From contig CANLKV010000002.1 of NCBI GenBank assembly GCA_947491755.1, positions 806,001-870,000 on the forward strand: DNA of 64,000 nucleotides, in the 5' to 3' direction. The translations under genes were made by a program, and so were the position numbers. The DNA comes from an uncultured Nonlabens sp. (GTDB lineage: Bacteria; Bacteroidota; Bacteroidia; Flavobacteriales; Flavobacteriaceae). How positions within the stretch are numbered: position 1 is the first letter of the stretch; every line of letters starts with the position of its first letter. A model generated the notes under the pieces. That model was given only the letters and a program-made list of their open reading frames with translations. It was not told the origin of the DNA and searched no databases. This document shows, piece by piece, positions 59,947 to 64,000 of this stretch.

Positions 59947-61056
59947 TCAAAGATTTAAAAATTGATCAGCCACATTGGAAATGTGATATTTTTCTACATT
60001 AGATACCAATAACTTATTGCTGTAGTCTCCATTAAAGAACTCGTCTATTGTATCTTTATTTAATGCTCTCGCATTGATTGATAAAATAGGCCTGTTTGCA
60101 ATTGCATAATCGATTAATTTACTCGGTGATTGTATATCTGTGCCGTTATCAAAATTAATTAAAAAATCTGCTTTTTTCATAACTTCCAGGAGTTCAATAC
60201 GAGGAATATAATTTTTAACTTCAAGTCTTTCTCCGAAAAATTCTTTATATGAATCAATAATTCCAGAATTCTTTGTGTAAATTATAAATTTAAACTTCTT
60301 ACTAATTAATTTCAAATAATCTAAAAAAGGTCTAGGATCTCTAATACCCTTATAAAAAACACCCGCATAAATAAAAGTTAAAATTTCGTTATTTACAGTT
60401 CTCTCATTTTTAATGTCTTTAAAATTAAAGTCAAAGCCTTGAGGTATAATTTTGATCTTATCATGAAACTCGCTGTAATATGCACACTTTGCATCAACTA
60501 TGGGTATTGATATAAAATTTACTTGACGAAAAGACCACTTTTCAATATACTTAAAATAGAAAAGTTTTTTATTCAGTTTATTGCCCATATATGGGTCACC
60601 ACAATCTGCAATCCATTTCTTAATTTTTACAAAATTAAACCGATTAAAATAGAATGCTGCCCCCCAATGTAATGTAAAGGGAACTGCAACAGTAATTAGT
60701 AAATCCGATTTTTGTGCTTTTTTTAAAACAGAAACGACTTTAAAAGCCAATTCTATGTCAGGAAATTCAATCAACTTTTTAAGTATCTTGGAAACAGCTT
60801 TACTTATGAAAGAAGAAGGGTTGTAAAAAAAACCATCACTATTCTTCCTTGCAAATCGAGTCTTTCCTAAATTACGAACCTTGATTCCTGTAGATTGTTC
60901 AAAATCAAGATAATCGTAATCACCTAAAACAGCGTAGACTGTAACATTATGACCTTTTCTAGAAAACTCTTTTGCTAACTCAGTTGTTCTAAATGATCTA
61001 GGAGCTTGAGAAGGAAAAAGAGTCCTCGAAATAATAATAATATTTTTAGATTCCAT
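59947..61056 (-). CDS. Glycosyltransferase family 4-like (GT1-fold)
   Basis: A 369-residue GT-B enzyme. ISRTLFPSQAPRSFRTTELAK opens the N-terminal domain; the C-terminal half has FIYAGVFYKGIRDPRPFLDYL and ADFLINFDNGTDIQSPSKLIDY, typical of Bacteroidota GT4-like proteins that carry D(x)n S/K motifs rather than the classic E(x7)E. Starts one base from the CapA-like gene. A+T-rich like its neighbours. Donor and acceptor unknown. Confidence 0.85.
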   Translation of the reverse strand: MESKNIIIISRTLFPSQAPRSFRTTELAKEFSRKGHNVTVYAVLGDYDYLDFEQSTGIKVRNLGKTRFARKNSDGFFYNPSSFISKAVSKILKKLIEFPDIELAFKVVSVLKKAQKSDLLITVAVPFTLHWGAAFYFNRFNFVKIKKWIADCGDPYMGNKLNKKLFYFKYIEKWSFRQVNFISIPIVDAKCAYYSEFHDKIKIIPQGFDFNFKDIKNERTVNNEILTFIYAGVFYKGIRDPRPFLDYLKLISKKFKFIIYTKNSGIIDSYKEFFGERLEVKNYIPRIELLEVMKKADFLINFDNGTDIQSPSKLIDYAIANRPILSINARALNKDTIDEFFNGDYSNKLLVSNVEKYHISNVADQFLNL

Positions 61057-61063
61057 AATTCTA

Positions 61064-62581
61064 TTATTGAATTTTAGGCTTCATAGATTTGATTAATAGT
61101 CGATTCACAAAAGGCTTTATGGCATCTAAATACGGAATTTTGAATATTTGACCCGTTGTTAGAATAATCACCATATGCAATAATAATGCTATGCATATTT
61201 TTAAAAAGATATCCAACTCACAAAAAAAGCTCTCCAAAGCGAACTTTAAGGTTATCGCTATAGGAATGTTATGTATAAGTAAATTGAATAAAATTTTGTA
61301 AGGAAATAAATGATCTACGCTTATTCCAATCATCCTAGCGCTCAAATAGAAAAATATAATTATCTTAAGTAACGATACTAACAAACTATTAAATGCAATT
61401 ACATAGGGTGTATTAAATATTAATAAACCTAGATAGTGTAATATCCATATACACAGTGCTAAAACAAAATGTACTTTAGCATAAAGTCTCGTTTTTCCGT
61501 TTGCAAAAAATAATGGAGCAAACATTACTATATTAAATAAATTGAAAATTAATTTTATTTTAAAATAAATAGCTGATTCTTTATAAGCGTCTGAATATAA
61601 AATTGTCATTATATCTTCACTAAACGCGAAACAAAAAACCACCATAGGGTAAATAAGAACCGCTGATTTTCTGAAAGTATTTTTCCATGTATAAATGATA
61701 CTTTCAATCTTATTATTATCACTAAACGATTTTGAGAATAACGGCATTAAGACAACAGCAGTGCTACTCGTTATGATAGTTACAAATGGTAATTCCATGA
61801 AGCCATTTGTAAACTCTGCAAAAATCTCAGGCCCAAAATACCTACTTATAAAAAACTGATCTGCAGTTTTAATTGCTATACCCCATATACTTGCCACCAT
61901 TATAGGTAAGCTGTATGAAAAAATCTTTTTAACAGAAATCGTAGAATCAATATTTTCAATATTTCTATACGGGATATTTTTAAAAAAAATCGCTAATATA
62001 AAGGTGAATAGAGAACCAAAAATCCAGCCAAAAATCGCATAATTGTAATTCTGGTCTATGAAGATTACTGGTATCACTATCAACAGCAACATTATCAAAC
62101 GTGTAATGGAATTAAAAATGGCAATTAAATGAGTTTTACGATACGTAGAAAAGATTCCTTCTAACCCAAGTGAAGGCAACAGAAAAGCAGGAACCGGTGA
62201 GAAAATTTGTAAAGCCGAGTCAAGTTGATCATTATTCAAAAGATAACTTATAACTCCTGAACCAAAGTAGAGCCCAATTGAGAATAAACATCCTAAACAA
62301 AAAAGCAGCAATGTTAATTTGTTAGCAATCGCTTTCCCCTCTTCTTTCGAAAACTTAGGTAAAAAATATGAATAAACTTTTGGTAATCCAGCTGAAAAGA
62401 CAAACAACAAAGAAGTGTAAACATAAATTACCTGTCTATACGTACCGTATTCAGTCTTAGATAAATATCTAGAGAGTATAGCTGCCGTAACTATGGCTAA
62501 ACCAAAAGAACTGACACTACCCAAAGCGACCCAAAACCCTTGAATAGCATTACCGCTTTCATTTTTTGATCGCTGGTCCAA
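61064..62581 (-). CDS. wzx: Wzx-type polysaccharide flippase
   Basis: A 505-residue protein with about 12-14 membrane helices, of the MOP (oligosaccharidyl-lipid flippase) superfamily. The N-terminus reads GFWVALGSVSSFGLAIVTAAILSRYLSKTEYGTYRQV, the usual Wzx start, with the YRQ/EYG motif after helix 2. It moves lipid-linked repeat units across the inner membrane. It lies 3 bases from the dehydrogenase gene and 7 from the GT4 gene. Confidence 0.92.
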   Translation of the reverse strand: MDQRSKNESGNAIQGFWVALGSVSSFGLAIVTAAILSRYLSKTEYGTYRQVIYVYTSLLFVFSAGLPKVYSYFLPKFSKEEGKAIANKLTLLLFCLGCLFSIGLYFGSGVISYLLNNDQLDSALQIFSPVPAFLLPSLGLEGIFSTYRKTHLIAIFNSITRLIMLLLIVIPVIFIDQNYNYAIFGWIFGSLFTFILAIFFKNIPYRNIENIDSTISVKKIFSYSLPIMVASIWGIAIKTADQFFISRYFGPEIFAEFTNGFMELPFVTIITSSTAVVLMPLFSKSFSDNNKIESIIYTWKNTFRKSAVLIYPMVVFCFAFSEDIMTILYSDAYKESAIYFKIKLIFNLFNIVMFAPLFFANGKTRLYAKVHFVLALCIWILHYLGLLIFNTPYVIAFNSLLVSLLKIIIFFYLSARMIGISVDHLFPYKILFNLLIHNIPIAITLKFALESFFCELDIFLKICIALLLHMVIILTTGQIFKIPYLDAIKPFVNRLLIKSMKPKIQ

Positions 62582-62584
62582 GAC

Positions 62585-63820
62585 TTACCTTTTTACAATT
62601 ACCCCACAAAAATCCAAAATCAATTTATCAGATGTCGTAGGCAATTCTTTAAATTCATCGTGTGTGACAAGGTAGGCCACTATATCTGCTTTCGCGAAAG
62701 CGGTTTGATAATCTGTCAGCTTAAATACCTTGTGGTCTTTAATATTGGGCTCTACAATGTAGTAATCTTCATCATTTGCATCCTGCAATACTTTCTGTGC
62801 GATATATTTTGCGGGGGACTCCCTTAAATCATCAATGTTAGGCTTAAAAGCGAGTCCCATAATAGCAATAGCAGGTTGACGGCCGTGCTTTAATTGAAAT
62901 TCTAGTTTTGCGGTCTTGATCTTTTCGGCACACCAGAAGGATTTGTAATTATTTATTTCTCTTGCCTTACCTATAATCTGAGATTCCATAGGGAAGTCTG
63001 CTGTTAAAAAGTAAGGATCTACTGCGATACAGTGTCCACCCACACCACAACCTGGTTGCAGTATGTTAACTCGAGGGTGTTTATTGGCCAGGTTGATCAG
63101 TTCCCAAACATTAATTCCTGCCTTATCACAAATAAGGGACAATTCATTGGCAAATGCAATCTGTACATCTCTAGAAGAGTTTTCTACCAGCTTGCACATT
63201 TCGGCAGTTCTTGCATTCGTAGCATGCAATTCTCCCTTCACATAATTTGCATAAAAATCTAGTGCTTTATTGGTACTCGCTTCATCTACCCCTCCTATCA
63301 CCCGATCGTTATGTACCAACTCATGCATAACGTTGCCTGGTAGCACTCGTTCTGGACAGTAGGCGATATGTATCTTCCCTTTTAATTCTGGTCGCTCCTC
63401 GTAAATAAGTGCTGCCATTTTTTCTGTGGTTCCTACAGGTGATGTAGATTCTATGATGTAAAGATCATTTTCTTTAAGCAAAGGGATGATCCCACGTGTG
63501 GCAGCTTCCACAAATGAAATGTCCGGCTCGTTTTTATCTTTAAAAGGTGTTGGGACTACAATAAGATAATTGTTAGCTTCAACCGCTTTTGTGGAAGCCT
63601 TTAAAAATCCTTTTTTAACAGCACCAGCCACAGCATCGCCTAAATCTGGCTCTACAATATGAATTTTACCTTGATTGATGGTTTCTACTACCGTTGGGTT
63701 AATATCAACACCATGAACATGTACTTCATTCGAGGCTATTAGTGCTGCAGTGGGTAATCCTATATACCCCAATCCAATCATTACGACTTCTGGTTTCATA
63801 AGTTGGTGGTTTTGTGACAC
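62585..63820 (-). CDS. wecC: UDP-N-acetyl-D-mannosamine dehydrogenase (WecC-like)
   Basis: A 411-residue nucleotide-sugar dehydrogenase that oxidises C6 in two steps. The Rossmann motif MIGLGYIGLPTAALIA is at about 14-29, VPTPFKDKNEPD at about 90-101, and the catalytic Cys block GCGVGGHCIAVDPYFL at about 257-272 is the WecC rather than the UDP-glucose dehydrogenase form. The C-terminal domain (MGLAFKPNIDDLRESPA) is complete. The product is likely UDP-ManNAcA for the capsule. The 2-epimerase partner is not in view and may lie past the right edge. The palindrome is read as TAFAKAD near residue 375. Confidence 0.93.
   Translation of the reverse strand: MSQNHQLMKPEVVMIGLGYIGLPTAALIASNEVHVHGVDINPTVVETINQGKIHIVEPDLGDAVAGAVKKGFLKASTKAVEANNYLIVVPTPFKDKNEPDISFVEAATRGIIPLLKENDLYIIESTSPVGTTEKMAALIYEERPELKGKIHIAYCPERVLPGNVMHELVHNDRVIGGVDEASTNKALDFYANYVKGELHATNARTAEMCKLVENSSRDVQIAFANELSLICDKAGINVWELINLANKHPRVNILQPGCGVGGHCIAVDPYFLTADFPMESQIIGKAREINNYKSFWCAEKIKTAKLEFQLKHGRQPAIAIMGLAFKPNIDDLRESPAKYIAQKVLQDANDEDYYIVEPNIKDHKVFKLTDYQTAFAKADIVAYLVTHDEFKELPTTSDKLILDFCGVIVKR
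62687..62702. repeat. Iterated palindrome, copy 10 (in wecC; first base differs)
   Basis: TGCTTTCGCGAAAGCG with the 14-base core intact; read on the minus strand as TAFAKAD. Confidence 0.92.
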
Positions 63821-63869
63821 ATTGTAATGGTGAAATAGTTACCGTCCATTAATTTACTAACCATTACTA

Positions 63870-64000
63870 TCATTTCTTTATTTTATTCTTTAATGACTCT
63901 GATAACTTGTAGAGCATCTTGCTCATAATTAACAAGTCAGCGTTTATTTTTTCATTATAACTGGTAAAACCGAGCCTAAAAGCTATTTCCATTTGTGTTT
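63870..64000 (-). CDS. Four-helix bundle protein (S23/IVP-like), C-terminal part only
   Basis: The stop TGA is at 63870-63872 and the frame runs off the right edge, giving about 42 residues: TQMEIAFRLGFTSYNEK then a helix with MSKMLYKLSESLKNK. This matches the last helix pair of the four-helix-bundle (23S rRNA intervening sequence protein) family, whose usual text is IALELGYIS...LLDEIGRMLNGLIKSLK. Such genes are common inside flavobacterial capsule loci; their function is not known. Partial, so moderate confidence. Confidence 0.6.
   Translation of the reverse strand, partial: TQMEIAFRLGFTSYNEKINADLLIMSKMLYKLSESLKNKIKK

Noticed and set aside
1..64000. tRNA, rRNA, CRISPR or prophage features
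   Set aside because: No T-loop-like motif, regular spaced repeats, integrase or phage structural genes were found by reading both strands.

Overview
This window reads as a chromosomal segment of a marine-type member of the Flavobacteriaceae (Bacteroidota); the genus is not provable from sequence alone, though Nonlabens or a close relative is my guess. Supporting signs are a type IX secretion cargo with a PorP/SprF partner, menaquinone genes, TAnnTTTG promoter boxes with no need for Shine-Dalgarno sites, the dgkA-ftsK-lolA-LptF/G-ribB order, several flavobacterial DUF families, and frequent TTG starts. I see no tRNA, rRNA, CRISPR array, phage or intact insertion sequence.

Layout. 1-1.8 kb: the upstream part of a multi-PAS sensor kinase whose H-box histidine is replaced by asparagine. 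1.9-2.7 kb: menB. 3-10.3 kb: a 2109-residue surface protein (two copies of a PKD / DUF285-repeat / Fn3-like module, then a type IX sorting domain) followed 4 bases later by a PorP/SprF protein. 10.3-15.7 kb: small DUF genes, a BlaI/M56 sensor pair under three 16-bp dyads, an isolated short gene with its own terminator, and a sugar dehydrogenase plus cytochrome c lipoprotein. 15.7-30 kb: menaquinone genes (menD, menF, a hotdog thioesterase, menA) mixed with housekeeping genes (rdgB, holA, M28 peptidase, OmpA lipoprotein, SF2 helicase) and one frameshifted hydrolase. 30-44 kb: oxyR/tpx, dgkA, ftsK, lolA, an LptF/G permease, ribB, murQ, OstA-like protein and a class III aminotransferase. 44-64 kb: an exopolysaccharide/capsule locus, almost all on the minus strand.

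The capsule locus holds export parts (Wzc, Wza, CpsB-type phosphatase), a membrane 4,6-dehydratase, a DegT aminotransferase, a formyltransferase, two phosphoglycosyl transferases, several GT4 enzymes, an EpsG-type polymerase, a Wzx flippase, a WecC-type dehydrogenase, and an ATP-grasp/CapA pair. The first set suggests a formamido sugar built on the lipid carrier; the ATP-grasp/CapA pair hints at an amide-linked (amino acid-like) decoration. The middle of the locus is visibly richer in A+T than its flanks.

The strongest genome-scale signal is a perfect or near-perfect 16-bp palindrome (CGCTTTCGCGAAAGCG) present ten times, seven of them inside genes and read in different frames. Other points of note are a thiol peroxidase that has lost its resolving cysteine, a RibB protein with a dead-looking RibA domain, and promoter boxes only 4 bases from the start codon.
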